Positions 10,136 through 20,805 of a stretch of DNA of 64,000 nt are shown piece by piece. Location of the stretch: positions 1-64,000 of the forward strand of contig ARYC01000208.1 of assembly GCA_000711775.1 (NCBI GenBank). The letters run 5' to 3'. The translations under genes were made by a program, and so were the position numbers. The DNA comes from Oxytricha trifallax. Taxonomy: Eukaryota; Ciliophora; Spirotrichea; Sporadotrichida; Oxytrichidae. Under the pieces are notes generated by a model that saw only the letters and a list, made by a program, of their open reading frames with translations, had not been told where the DNA came from and did no database searches. Each line of letters begins with the position of its first letter. Within the stretch, counting starts at the first letter, position 1.

Positions 10136-10560
10136 TACTTCTATGGAACTTATGATTAGGATTAATATGATAACATGAATAATACCCAAAAACATATAAA
10201 AGTATTTTAATATAAACTAAAGCATAGTTATATAATGAAGCAATAAAAATTAAAACCATGACTATTGCTATAAAATATGAGCATAGTATATTAAAGTTCT
10301 AATAATGTTGTTAAATATAAATAGACTAATAATTTAAAGAATTAAAGGTGAAGAATATTAAATACATTTCTAATAATAAGAGAGAAAAAAGGAGTTTCTT
10401 ACGTTAAAGATTTTAAGTGTTTAGGATTGGTCTCTGAATGAAATGTACAGTCAAAATGGATTCAATTTACTATTAATTATTGTTATTATTCCTTTTATTT
10501 TTTTTAATTTTTATATTTTATACCCCCAATATTTTTTATTTCTCTTTCTTCCTTTTAATT
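10136..10560. other. AT-rich, nothing recognised
   Basis: No supportable reading frame or repeat. Confidence 0.5.
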
Positions 10561-10667
10561 TACTCATTATAATAATTCTAATTCTAATAATAATAATGTG
10601 ATCACACTGAGGTCTCTAGTGACCCCCGATTTAATATGCATGGTAGCATATAGGACTAGCCCTTTTA
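10561..10667 (-). repeat. R2 3' tail: ATT repeat plus stem-loops
   Basis: TAATAATAATAA-type repeat near 10583-10596. The stem GAGGT/ACCCC has one mismatch and an 8-nt loop (around 10609-10625). The second hairpin AGGACTAGCCCT is at about 10652. Stem bases differ from R1 and R3 but pairing is largely kept. Confidence 0.65.
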
Positions 10668-10704
10668 GTTAATGAGGAGATTCTCTCCTCTTTCACTGAG
10701 TCTT

Positions 10705-11350
10705 TCATCTTCTTCTTCCTTTTCCTTTGTTGTTTCTTCTCTTGTCTTCTTGATTTTCTTCTTTTTCCTCCTCTTCTATTGAGGATTTAAATTTAATCTC
10801 CTTATTCTTTGAAATTAAATTGGGTATCAAAATTTCTAACTTAGATTAAAAATCTGAGTTCCTTAAGTCTGATGAGATCTTTCAGTCTTGTAGACATCAG
10901 TTAAGTAAGGTCTGACTTCAAGAAATAAGCGTATTTTTAGAGACATTTGACATGAATCTCAACTTTATTGAGAAGGTTATGATTGTCTGCGTAAATAGAA
11001 ATGCACGATGCCTCGTTGGCTGTGATGTTCTTCAAGATATCGATATTGAAAAGCCTGATGAAGTCTACAAGGAGTCTAGGGGTGTCAATTGCTGATTTAG
11101 TTCTACTTTTTATCAAGTCTCCTAATTGTTGGTCAGTAATGGCGACTATGTCAGTCAGTTGCTTATTATTGACACCAATTTAAATAGCAGTAATGGCATA
11201 AGATGAATCTTCTTGTTACTTTAAATAGTTTGGATTCAAATGATTTGATCCAAATTGAAAAGCAAGATTCTATGGCATCAAATCTGTTTTAGAGTTGTGC
11301 CTTAGAGATAGTCTACATATATTCGTAGCTGGATCTAACTTAAATCTAAT
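10705..11350 (-). CDS. Unrecognised ORF2 protein of unit R2
   Basis: Reverse-strand frame of about 215 residues ending at TGA 10705-10707. One frame change near 10800 is needed to reach the strongly charged tail (EEEEKEE...KGKGRRR). The central block reads FLKSDLTQLMSTRLKDLIRL and corresponds to FIKSDFTQLITSRLKSYVAL in unit R3, with ANE and a V/I-H/N-x-K pattern shared upstream. I know no family with this signature. It lies downstream of ORF1, separated by about 40 bp of AT-rich DNA. Confidence 0.65.
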
Positions 11351-11390
11351 TAATCTATTATTAATTAATTAATTATTGTTAAATTAGGAT

Positions 11391-11582
11391 TCATATTTAG
11401 TACTATTTTTTCTCTGTGACGTATTTGACGTCAGAAATTGGAGATGGAGTCCGATTACGGCGCTTCATTTCTAAGTAATCCTCAATGTCGAATGTTTTTT
11501 TACTAGAATCATCTGAAAATGTTTATGATTAGTCAAACTCATCGTATTGTTATTTTTCATCCTCGGAGATCCAGTCTTCCTC
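11391..11582 (-). pseudogene. R2 ORF1, C-terminal part, downstream of the TBE insertion
   Basis: Acidic C-terminus beginning NEEDWISEDEKQQYDEFD and ending at TGA 11391-11393. It matches the acidic end GDSDWSDEKREGYSGE of ORF1 in unit R3. The rest of the protein lies beyond the TBE at 15731-16215. Confidence 0.6.
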
Positions 11583-11585
11583 ATT
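11583..11585. repeat. TBE target-site duplication, left (ATT)
   Basis: ATT directly before the TBE terminus; repeated at 15728-15730. It fits the ANT target of TBE elements. Confidence 0.85.
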
Positions 11586-11730
11586 CAAAATCCCAAAACC
11601 CTTTCAGTAGTTTGATTGAGTTTTTGATTGATAAAAGTAGACTATTAGTGCATACTTTATTAGGGTTTTAATAGGGTTTATGAAGGGGTTTAATGTTTAA
11701 ATATTAGTAATTTAAGTGAGTATATGCGAG
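11586..11730 (+). repeat. Left terminal inverted repeat of TBE
   Basis: About 145 bp, beginning with the mutated C4A4 telomeric terminus and continuing CTTTCAGTAGTTTGATTGAG; it pairs with 15581-15727. Confidence 0.92.
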
Positions 11731-11783
11731 GTTTGGGGTCAGTTTATGACAGTGAGTATATAGTTTATTGTTTAAGTTGCGAT

Positions 11784-12768
11784 ATGGATGTGATGAATAT
11801 AGTGAATAACTCAAGCCTGTTATGAATTATACGTCTATAGCAAGGCTGCTCCATAAATCACCTGCTACTGTTAGGTCTCACTGTCTATTAGCATTGAATT
11901 TAAAGAGATAGCAACTTAATTCTAAGCCTAAGAGACCTTTAAAATTATAATAGCATCATGTTGACTTTCTTATTAATGATAAGACTCTTGAATACTGGGC
12001 TCATTTCTCTCTGGCATAGAGAGCTGTGATGTTCCATCGCCAATGTCCTGAGCTGCATATCTCGCTTAATCTATAGCAAAAATATATAAAAAGAACGAAA
12101 TATTTTACAAGACAGTCAATCGCATTAAGAGAGTGATTGACTTTAATGTTCCATTTTATTAGACTAATTTAAATTATATATTCGATAAAATGCAGAGGTC
12201 TTAAGAGCAAAATATAAAGTTCATACACGCTGATGAGGCAGTATTTACATTTAATACCTTTATATCAAGGTCTTGGTACAATAGGTCTAGCAACATTGAA
12301 GTATATGATTAAAAGGTTAAGATAAATTTCATGCAATCCTTGGTGGAATCAGTGAAGATAGTGGCCAAGAGAATTATGTTATCCTCTCTCGCTCTATAAA
12401 GATTGAATAATATACTAAGTTCTTACAATAACTCATAGACAAATACGCTAACTGAGATATTATTCTGTTCGTTGATAAAACTTATCAGTTCATAAAACTA
12501 AAACTCAAGGAAGGAATATGAAAGGCTAAACATAACACCTGTATTAATGTTCCTTACGGCACTTAGCTCAATGGAATTGAATTATATTGGAGCCTATTAA
12601 AAGGCCACTACAAGAAACTTTTACTCTATCACTTGATTCACGACTTGAAGATAGATACATTAAATTTTATAAAGAGTGCTGCTAAAGATTCAGCGATGTT
12701 AAAGCTAAAGTATGCGCAAGAGAAGGGAGATTATGTGTATATAAATAAGTTTTAGATTTAAACGAATG
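11784..12768 (+). pseudogene. TBE 42-kDa transposase, decayed
   Basis: Tc1/mariner-superfamily transposase that cuts TBE ends and has been implicated in germline DNA elimination. Starts MDVMNIVNNSSLL at 11784. Visible blocks are ARLLHKSPATVRSH (helix-turn-helix-like), TLEYWAHFSLAQRAVMFH, HADEAVFTF (first Asp), ILFVDK (second Asp) and NGIELYWSLLKGHY (Glu, 34 residues on). A TGA follows codon 13, a frameshift lies near 12330, and two more TGAs fall between the first and last acidic blocks. The end is approximate because TAA/TAG do not stop translation. Confidence 0.9.
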
Positions 12769-12775
12769 AATAAGT

Positions 12776-13546
12776 TCACATATTAAATTTGCCCGTAAAG
12801 GGATTTGGCTTCTCTTTCTTTTCTTCCTCTTAAGGCTTGCTTGGGCCCATGTTTCTTCTCTTAGTGCCAGCTCCTGCATCTATGTTCATCTCGTCTGGCT
12901 TTTAAAAATCTTTGAAGAGTCTCTTACTCAATTCATGTTTTACTTGAGACTTTCTCTCTCTGTTTAATTTGCTGCGCTCTTTCATCAAGTATATAGCAGT
13001 GCCAGGTTTTTCTATAAAGTTAGAAGACTAAGCTTACTTGAGATGAAAGGATGCTTTTACAGTTCCTAGAGCCAGGTGTCGCTGATTTTAATTCCCTGCT
13101 TCTTTTTTTCTTCAGGAGAGATGCTATAGCGTTTCTTGTGAGCTTCTTAAATTACTTCATTTAAGTACTCAGGTTTCAGAGTTGCAAGATCAAACCAAAG
13201 AAGAAGTTTCTCTCTAGCAACTTATTAGAGATCTGTAACTTTAATACGTCCGGATCACTAATTGCATCGCCATATAGGTTTGTCGCTGATATTTCAGGGT
13301 AGTTAGGAATTTAAATTATCCTGATTTCATTAGACTTAAAAGCTTTTTTCTCTTCACTTAGCTATGCCTTTAAGAATGATATTTTTGTTCCCTCCTGTGT
13401 TGGCAAGAACGATCCAACTATGGTTAATTTATTAGTATTAATTTAAAGTTTACCTTGCTAAAAACCAAGTACTTATAGAGATCCTATTTACTTCTAAATT
13501 TTCCTATTAAATCTTGAGATTAAATTCTCTTCATTGCATCATTCAT
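12776..13546 (-). pseudogene. TBE 22-kDa ORF, decayed
   Basis: Reverse strand from ATG 13546 (MNDAMKRIQSQDLIGKF) to TGA at 12776-12778, ending KEKPNPFTGKFNM. An intron-like GTAAAC...ATAG interrupts it just before VGSFLPTQEG. Conserved blocks are IPNYPEIS and LLERNFFFG. Frameshifts occur just before the intron and after FFFGLILQ, and a TGA lies in the middle. Function unknown. It is convergent with the transposase gene, whose end it nearly touches. Confidence 0.85.
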
Positions 13547-14120
13547 AGACTCCATCTTGCTTCCTCTTTCTAGAAATGTTAATGAAATTTAAAATTATGG
13601 ATATCCATTCTAAGTTTATTAAAATCTTACTACTAAATAGGGAGGACCTACTGGAGGTCAACCTTGAAAAGATATGAGGAGAAGCATTGAAAAACTTGCT
13701 CCAAGTTTCACAGATTGATTTCCATTTTTATCAATCTATCTCCATTAAATTGCTCCTAATAATGTTTAATTATTTTAGGAGGTCCTCTAATTTTAATTAA
13801 AACTTTAATAGGACATAAATTTTAAGGTTAAAACTTAATTAGGATCAGATTAAATTAAAAAATGCTTAATAATTTTACCTCCAAATTAAGTTCAAACTTG
13901 ATTTGGAGGACCTCCTAGAGAAACAAAACTTCATTAGGAGTATTTTAATTTACTAAAATGTATAAAATTCTCATAAAATATGTCAACTTAGAGTCTTTTA
14001 TGGTTAGTTAATTTTCTTACCTCTCAGCAAAGAATCTACCAGAGTGCCTTATACTCTACTATTATAGTGTATCAAGGTATATTTTATCATTATTATAATA
14101 AAATATATCAGAAAACTAAA

Positions 14121-15567
14121 ATGAGCGCTAACCTTTTGAGAAGAGCGGCATTACTTGGATCAAGTCAATAAAAGTTATCATTCCAGCAACCAAGAAAAGT
14201 AGAGACCAGAGACGCTTGTACTCAGTGGGAGCCTACTTATGACAACTTTGACCAGTCTAGCTTTGAGATTTAAATATAAGTTAAGTAGGAGGTTATCATA
14301 GAAGCTGTGCAAATTGAGGATGATTTTAAACAACCCTCCATAGGGCATTAATAAATACCAGCCAAAGTTGACTATAAATGAAAAGAACGCAATAAAGTTT
14401 TCCCTTACAAGTCAACTTATAAGAGACACTTGAGAGATATACACAACGATATATCTAAGTTATATCTCAAGCATTAAAAGAAAGATGGGAAGTATGTCTG
14501 TAAGTTCTGTGAGAAGCCATATTCTCATAATAGACACCTCAAAGTGTACTTAAAGAAAAAGCACAATTAAAGTTTTGACTTTATTCATGAACATACAGGG
14601 AATAGATTCCTCTAAAAGAGGAGATCAAGAAACCTAGTGGAGTCTCTTAGAGTTGAAGTCTAGAAGTAAGTTAAAATGAAGAAAGCAGTCAAGAACTTTC
14701 CAGTCTCTGAGATCAATATAATCATGGTTATAATAGAGGCAATGAAGATTCCTATATTCAAAATTATTGACTTCGATTCTTGCCTAGAAAGCTACCTCAC
14801 TCTTGAAGAAAAAATAGAGAGCAGAGTCATTACTGATGACTGATATGCTTACAAGATATATCCTTTAAATTACTTCCTTGCTGATGACAAGTTCCAAATG
14901 GAATTTGCTAATGAGTATTATACTCTTTAAAAGGCAAAGTAAAATGAGTGCAGGCATATCATCAAACTTGATGCTATTTTACTTGGTAAAGTAATGTAGC
15001 CTTCAGGCTTGCTTTACTAGAAATGACTTACAAAGAATTCTTATCTGACAATAGATGTTAGAGATAAATTAGCTAGATAGTATAGAGGATAGTTGAAGGG
15101 ATTGAAGAGCTTCACAAGCTAGGTTATGTTCATAAAGACTTAAAGCCAGAGAACATCATGATGAACTTTCAGCCTCTTAGAGTTTATATTATTGACTTCA
15201 ACAGAGCTCAAAGAGTGCAAGCCTCTGCATAAGGAAATGTATACGGCACTCCTGGATATTTCCCAGAGAGAGAGGATTGGAGAGATGGAGACACTTAATG
15301 GGATATCTGGGCTCTAGCAGTAATAATAATAGAGAGCGACATGCCAAGAAACGATTACTTTAGCTCAGAGGTGAGAGAGATTCTAAGCAGAGAATCAAAC
15401 AATATCTCGATAAAAATAAAATAAATGGAGGTCTCAGAGAACTTGCATACTCAACTATTATCAAGCCAAGCTAAGAGAATTAACAAACAATAGAAACAAT
15501 TAAAAATCATCTTAGAAAGATAAAATTCAGACAACTGCCACATGACACTAAGCTTATGTTTGTGTGA
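14121..15567 (+). pseudogene. TBE 57-kDa zinc-finger/protein-kinase ORF, decayed
   Basis: From ATG 14121 to TGA 15565-15567. Same domain order as the copy at 835-2296: two C2H2 fingers, then a kinase domain with the HKDLKPENIM catalytic loop (HRD of the other copy read as HKD) and IIDFNRA. The first Cys of finger 1 is replaced by a TGA (near 14377), and a TGA and frame breaks follow in the linker and N-lobe. The second finger (CKFCEKPYS) is intact where copy 1 has its TGA. The two copies therefore decayed independently. Confidence 0.88.
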
Positions 15568-15580
15568 GATATCTTAAAAA

Positions 15581-15727
15581 CTCGCTTGTTATACTCACTT
15601 AAATTACTAATATTTAAACATTAAACCCTACATAAACCCTATTAAAACCCTAATAAAGTATGCACTAATAGTCTACTTTTATCAATCAAAAACTCAATCA
15701 AACTACTGAAAGGGTTTTGGGGTTTTG
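15581..15727 (-). repeat. Right terminal inverted repeat of TBE
   Basis: Inverted copy of 11586-11730; its outer 16 bp are a perfect telomeric repeat. Confidence 0.92.
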
Positions 15728-15730
15728 ATT
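15728..15730. repeat. TBE target-site duplication, right (ATT)
   Basis: Matches ATT at 11583-11585. Confidence 0.85.
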
Positions 15731-16215
15731 ATATGAGTATATTATTCTTTTAGTTATGAGGTCGGCATTTTTGTTGGGTTAGGGGGCATCTTCTAGTCTA
15801 CTATGAACTTAAGCCTTCAGAATTATCTACTATATCTCTTAGTGGTGGAGGTGGTGATTAGTCACTAGGGAATTAGACTTCTTGATTTACGAATTGGGGT
15901 TTTGTTGAAGTCTTTTAGGGTTTTATGAATTTGTTGTTAAAAGATGCTAATCTCAGCATCTATAACAGTTGTTAAGTCCACAGATGAACTATTTTGCAGT
16001 TATTGTCATCTCGAAATTGGATTTTTGTCAGGTGGTTTTAGAATTTTTTTACAATCTTATAGCCTTTCCTGATGATTTTTCTAGCGACAAAGGTTATAAT
16101 TTCTAGTATGTGAAGTCCCCATTAATCTTTGTTGTTCTGTATAAGTTCAATTAAAAATTAGGCGAAATGTAAGAACTCATTGTTCTTTATGTCGGCTAAT
16201 ATGACATACCTTTAT
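15731..16215 (-). pseudogene. R2 ORF1, N-terminal part, upstream of the TBE insertion
   Basis: Reverse-strand frame containing FLIELIQNNKDQWGLHILEI, then a basic stretch (RKIIRKGYKIVKKF) and a Pro-rich part (SPPPPLRDIVDNSEGL). The block NNKDQWGLHILE corresponds to KNKLDEWGLYTLE in unit R3. A frame change near 15800 is needed to join it to the acidic C-terminus on the other side of the TBE. Family unknown. Confidence 0.6.
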
Positions 16216-17773
16216 ATTTTGCTCAGTATACCTATGTTTCTAATTTAATAATTGAATTATTTCCTTTTAATTTACTAATAATAATACTATAATAATAGAT
16301 TGCTTTTATTTTATAAAAACTTTTTTAAATCTTTAATTAATTGCAATTATTATTCTTATTCTCAAAGTTATTTATATTTACATTATTAAATTTTCTATTA
16401 TTTATTATATTTTAAATTTTTATAATTTTTTTAGTATATTATTTACCTAATTATATTTTATTCAAAAATATTTTTGATATAATTAATATTCTTAGTTTAC
16501 TAATCAATTTTAATTTTGTTTTATATTCTTTTTTTTTAATTATTTAATATCAAATATTAAACATTAATAGTAGTTTATTAATTAATTTTTTGCTTTAATT
16601 TTATTTTCTTAATTTAATATTTTTAAAAAAAATATCTTAAGAGCTTGACTAATCGTATTATTATTATTTTTGTATATTTTATATAATAATTTTTATAATT
16701 GTCACTATTTCTACAGACTATTGATTTAAATAAAAGAAAACTTTAATTGTATAATTGCAAGTCATAATTTAAATTTCGCTCAATAAATCAATGAAGTAAT
16801 AATGCAAATTCTTTCTTCAGAAAACGCGACTTGAATCTTTTGACAAAACTCTATGAATGAACAAGCAAAACTAATATCAATGTCAGGAGATGCTATAAAC
16901 TGCTTAAATGAGCAAATAATTGTTTTCTGAGATTAATCTCAAGGCACAAATGGCAACATCACAGATACAAATCTTAAATAGAATTAATAATATCAACTGC
17001 GCTGATGTAAATGTTTTGGCGATTCAATTTAATTTAAGAAATAGATAGATAACACAAATAGATTTTGATTAAAGATTTAGAATCCTCTTTTCATTAGCAC
17101 ATTAATCAATAATATGAATTGCAGCTAAATGCAAAGGATAGAGTAGCAATGATAAAAAAAGATGTGCTTTATTCATCTAAATATTTATTATACTCCCACT
17201 ATGGATGATTATTAATTATTATCATTTTCAACATTTTGAATAAATTAAGAATCATTTAAGATTAAATGTGTGACTTATGCAGATTGATAAATAATTTAAT
17301 TAAAAAAATTTTAAACTTGAAAAAATAAGATTTTAAAAGATAATGAAGCAATTTTTCGATTAATCAATTTAGTTGCACAATAAATAAATATGTTTGTCAA
17401 TGAATTTCAATTATCCAATTTCTTCATTCTCAATAGCTTTGTAACTAGGCTTTATTTTCAATTAATTCATTTAATTCTTATACATTAAACTAAATAAATT
17501 CTATTTTTCTTTAAAATCATATATGCTTAAGAATGTCACTAATATACTAAGAATTATACTGTTTTTTAAAAAAATGCTACATTATATATATATTTATATA
17601 TAAAATTATTTATCTATAATTTAGATTTAATTGCTTGAAAATGTCTCTGTACTATAATACAAGTTTGCTGTATAAACTTAACAATATTTTAATTTTTAAT
17701 TACTTGGTAAATTTCATTATATTATTCAAAGCTTAAATTATTGTAATTATTAAAAGCTGTACGGAAATTAATA
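16216..17773. other. AT-rich, nothing recognised
   Basis: Extremely AT-rich with no supportable frame. Confidence 0.5.
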
Positions 17774-18180
17774 TTGTAGGAATACATTTGAAATTGGGAA
17801 ATTATATTTAATTAAATTAATTTTAAATCAAAATATTGGCAGTTAAAATTGGTAAATTTAAACGATCTTGGGCTCATTCGATAGGGAATTCATAATTAGC
17901 TGGACTTTACTATTTGCGGTACTATTTTATAGCATCCCTGGAACGAGATAACTCGAATTTAATGTGAGGGTATAATTAATGAATTTAGAGGGTTTAATTA
18001 AAGTCGAGTTATCTCTCTCCAGGGATGCTATAAAATAGTACCGCAAATAGTAAAGTCCAGCTAACTTTAAATTCTCTATCGAATGAGCCCAAGATCGTTT
18101 AAATTGGCCAACTTTAACTGCCAAGATTTTGATTAATATTTATTTTAATTAAATAATTCAATTCAAAATGTATCCTACAA
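17774..18180. mobile_element. Foldback element F1
   Basis: A 407-bp near-perfect inverted repeat with a short loop (about 17964-17996), ends TTGTAGGA.../...TCCTACAA, flanked by TA on both sides. It shares internal blocks with F2 and F3: GGCAGTTA-AGTTGG, AGCTGGACTTTACT and GAGATAACTCGA. It encodes no protein I believe in; the reverse 65-codon frame inside is a by-product. It is a non-autonomous MITE-like element, perhaps mobilised by a TA-targeting transposase. Confidence 0.8.
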
Positions 18181-20730
18181 TACTGAAGATGAATTATCAA
18201 TAGATATGATGATTTTTTTAAAAAAATAAAGTATTAATAAATAAAATCAGTCAATGAATATTAATTAATCACCTAAAATACTGAAATCTTAAGTCAATTT
18301 CTTAATGAAGGAATCTCCTCCAGACTCATTTCCATTACAAATGTTAATGTTGTCTCATTATTTCACCAATAAATGCTTTAATTGTTCATCCCTTCTCGAC
18401 TTAATCCTTTAAAGTTAAGTTACAATTTATGTATTTGCACATTTATTTTAAATGAATTTATAAAAAATAGCCCACATATTAATTGTATATTACATTTAAA
18501 AATATTGATATTTCTATTTATTATAATAAAAAAAAAATCACAAATTTATACAAATATAAATATAATTTTTTAATCAAAATTATCTACCTTGAGTAGGGAA
18601 AAGTTTATTAAGCCATAATAGAATAAACTTAAGTAGATATATGATCTGCTTAATAATACTTTCTGCATTAATTAGAATCAATATATAATTCAAAGATTAA
18701 TTGTGATAATAAGTACTGGAATTCTTCTTATGCTCCTTAGAGTAAATTTTCATAATAATAATCTTTAAATTAGATATAAGCTCTATGTACAATTTTATTG
18801 AAAGAATCCTACTATATTTTAGATGAGTTTAATATTTATAGCTATTATAATACCTTGTGATTTATTGTTTAAGACATAATAAAGATTGAGGATTAAGAAT
18901 TATAATTTGAAATTCAATCTCAAAGTGTTACGTCAAAGTAATTTAGGAATTAAGTATCAAGAGAAAATATTGGAATTAATAAATGATTAAATTGATAACT
19001 CAAATGAAAAAAAATTAAAAATTGTATAAGGGCTATAAGTAAAATTAAATTAATGATTTAAGCATTATAAATAAAATTGAATACTTAAAAACTACGTTTT
19101 AGTTCTACTTTATCTTTATGTATATTTTCCATGACTTGATTGTATGAAGATTAAATTTAGATTTAAATAATTTCTTATTTAATTTTATTTGTAGTTGCTC
19201 TGATTTTGAACTACTATGCTTTGTCTATTCTTTTAATTTGCACATTCTCAAACAAATACTTTTCTATCTGGATAAATTCTTAAAATTTTTGGAGAAATCT
19301 TTATAATTTCAGAGTTTTATTCTTTAGCGAATATATCTAAGCTCAGAAGCTTTTACTCTCAATTTTGTATGAAATATCAAAATAAACATTAAAGCACAGT
19401 AAAGTAGTTTATAATTATAAGTTGAGAGTATTTATAATAATAAATAACTAGAAAAACATTAGTTTGATTCCTATACACAATTGGTTTTCACTGAAAACAT
19501 TAAATAAATTACAAAGAATTCGAATCTTAATTAATCAAATTATATTTAATATAAAATTATACCATTAAACTCTTTCATAATGAATAATTGTTAATAAATT
19601 CTTTGAAATTTCGAATTTTACAAAAAGTTTTACTAATGAGATTTTATATAATTTAAATAAGTAAAGACTTTATTTTATCTGTAAAATTATATTTGTTGAT
19701 AAAGCTATTATATCATTAATAATAAATAAAAGCTGGAAAATGATTAATTTATCTAATTTCCTAATAATTATTTCTCAATAACTTCAAATCAAGTAATTTA
19801 AAATGTTATCAATGTTACCAAGATTTAAATTATTTAAATAAGATACATTTTTAATGCTCTAATATATAAATAATACTATAAAATAATATGCAAAACTATT
19901 AAATACTTTCTTTGATATAGGGAAATCTCTAAGATAAAAATTGCCATAATAAATTGAAAAATAATTTCTTGAATATTGACAACTCCCAAAAAATAAATAA
20001 GCAAAAATCTCAAACTCGCATTTTTGTAAGCATAAATCTTTTCATTTAACCTTAACCTTCCTTTTTAAGATATTTTTCTGTTGTCAATAACTTTTAAAGA
20101 TTCAAAGAATTAAGTTTTTCAAAAGCGCTTTTTTTACTTCTTAATTTTTCACTTCAAAACTCTTCTGGATAAAAGTAAAGAATAATTTTATTAAGCAAAT
20201 GATTTTTTCCATTAATATTTGACAATTCAATTAATTTTACATTATATTAAATTAATATAATTATAAATAATTAATTATAATCCTATAGATTTTAAATCAA
20301 TATATCTTAGAAACTAAATGATAGTTAGTATATATAGAAAAATAAGTTTATTTAATTAGAAAAGAAACAATTAATCATTGCTTAATTGAGGAATTCTCTT
20401 ATAAATTTTTGAAGAATAAATAAGCATGATTTGCTATTGAATTGCAATTAATAAAAATAAATATTATGATTTTTCCTTTTAATTTTGAGTTAAAAGTATT
20501 TTAACTAAAATGAAACAAAGGAATTCATCTATTATTGCAATAAATCAATTAAAATTTCCAAAATTCAAGATCTAACACAAAAATATATGAATTAAAGATT
20601 AAATTTAATGTAGGAAATGAAAGTAAATTCATAAAAATTCAAATTTAAACAAAACAAATATATTTTCATACGAAGTTCAAAATTCTTTTATTACATTATA
20701 TAATTTACTTTAGTTAAGATATTCTTAAAA
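18181..20730. other. AT-rich, nothing recognised
   Basis: No frame, repeat or compositional change that I can support. Confidence 0.5.
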
Positions 20731-20805
20731 AATGGAAGGCTAACCTGATTAATTGTCCGAGAATGAAGATTGTGAAAGGCTAAATATTAAATTCAAGGGA
20801 TAATA
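20731..20805 (+). CDS. Possible first exon of an unknown gene
   Basis: ATG followed by 25 open codons (MEGQPDQLSENEDCERLNIK) and then TAT|GTAAGT, a good 5' splice site. The patch is less AT-rich than its surroundings. It could be a start-containing macronuclear segment. No partner exon was found nearby. Confidence 0.35.

Larger units (their letters stand above)
11586..15727 (+). mobile_element. Complete TBE transposon
   Basis: A 4142-bp element with inverted ends of about 145 bp (11586-11730 and 15581-15727). Both ends terminate in telomeric repeat. The right is GGGTTTTGGGGTTTTG, while the left carries one change (CAAAATCCCAAAACCC). It is flanked by ATT duplications. Gene order is 42-kDa transposase (+), 22-kDa protein (-), 57-kDa zinc-finger/kinase (+). 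All three have TGA codons or frameshifts. It sits inside ORF1 of unit R2, so it inserted later than that unit. Confidence 0.95.
10561..16215 (-). mobile_element. Retroelement-like unit R2, split by a TBE
   Basis: Reverse-strand unit of about 1.5 kb once the TBE at 11586-15727 is removed. From its 5' side it carries ORF1 (16215 down to 15731, then 11582 to 11391), a short spacer, ORF2 (11350-10705) and the shared stem-loop/ATT tail (10667-10561). Unit R3 at 26.5-28.7 kb has the same ORF1-ORF2-tail order, which confirms that this is one dispersed family. Both units are decayed. Confidence 0.6.

Noticed and set aside
17927-18124. Reverse 65-codon ORF in foldback F1
   Set aside because: It lies within an inverted arm and loop; F2 and F3 do not preserve it.
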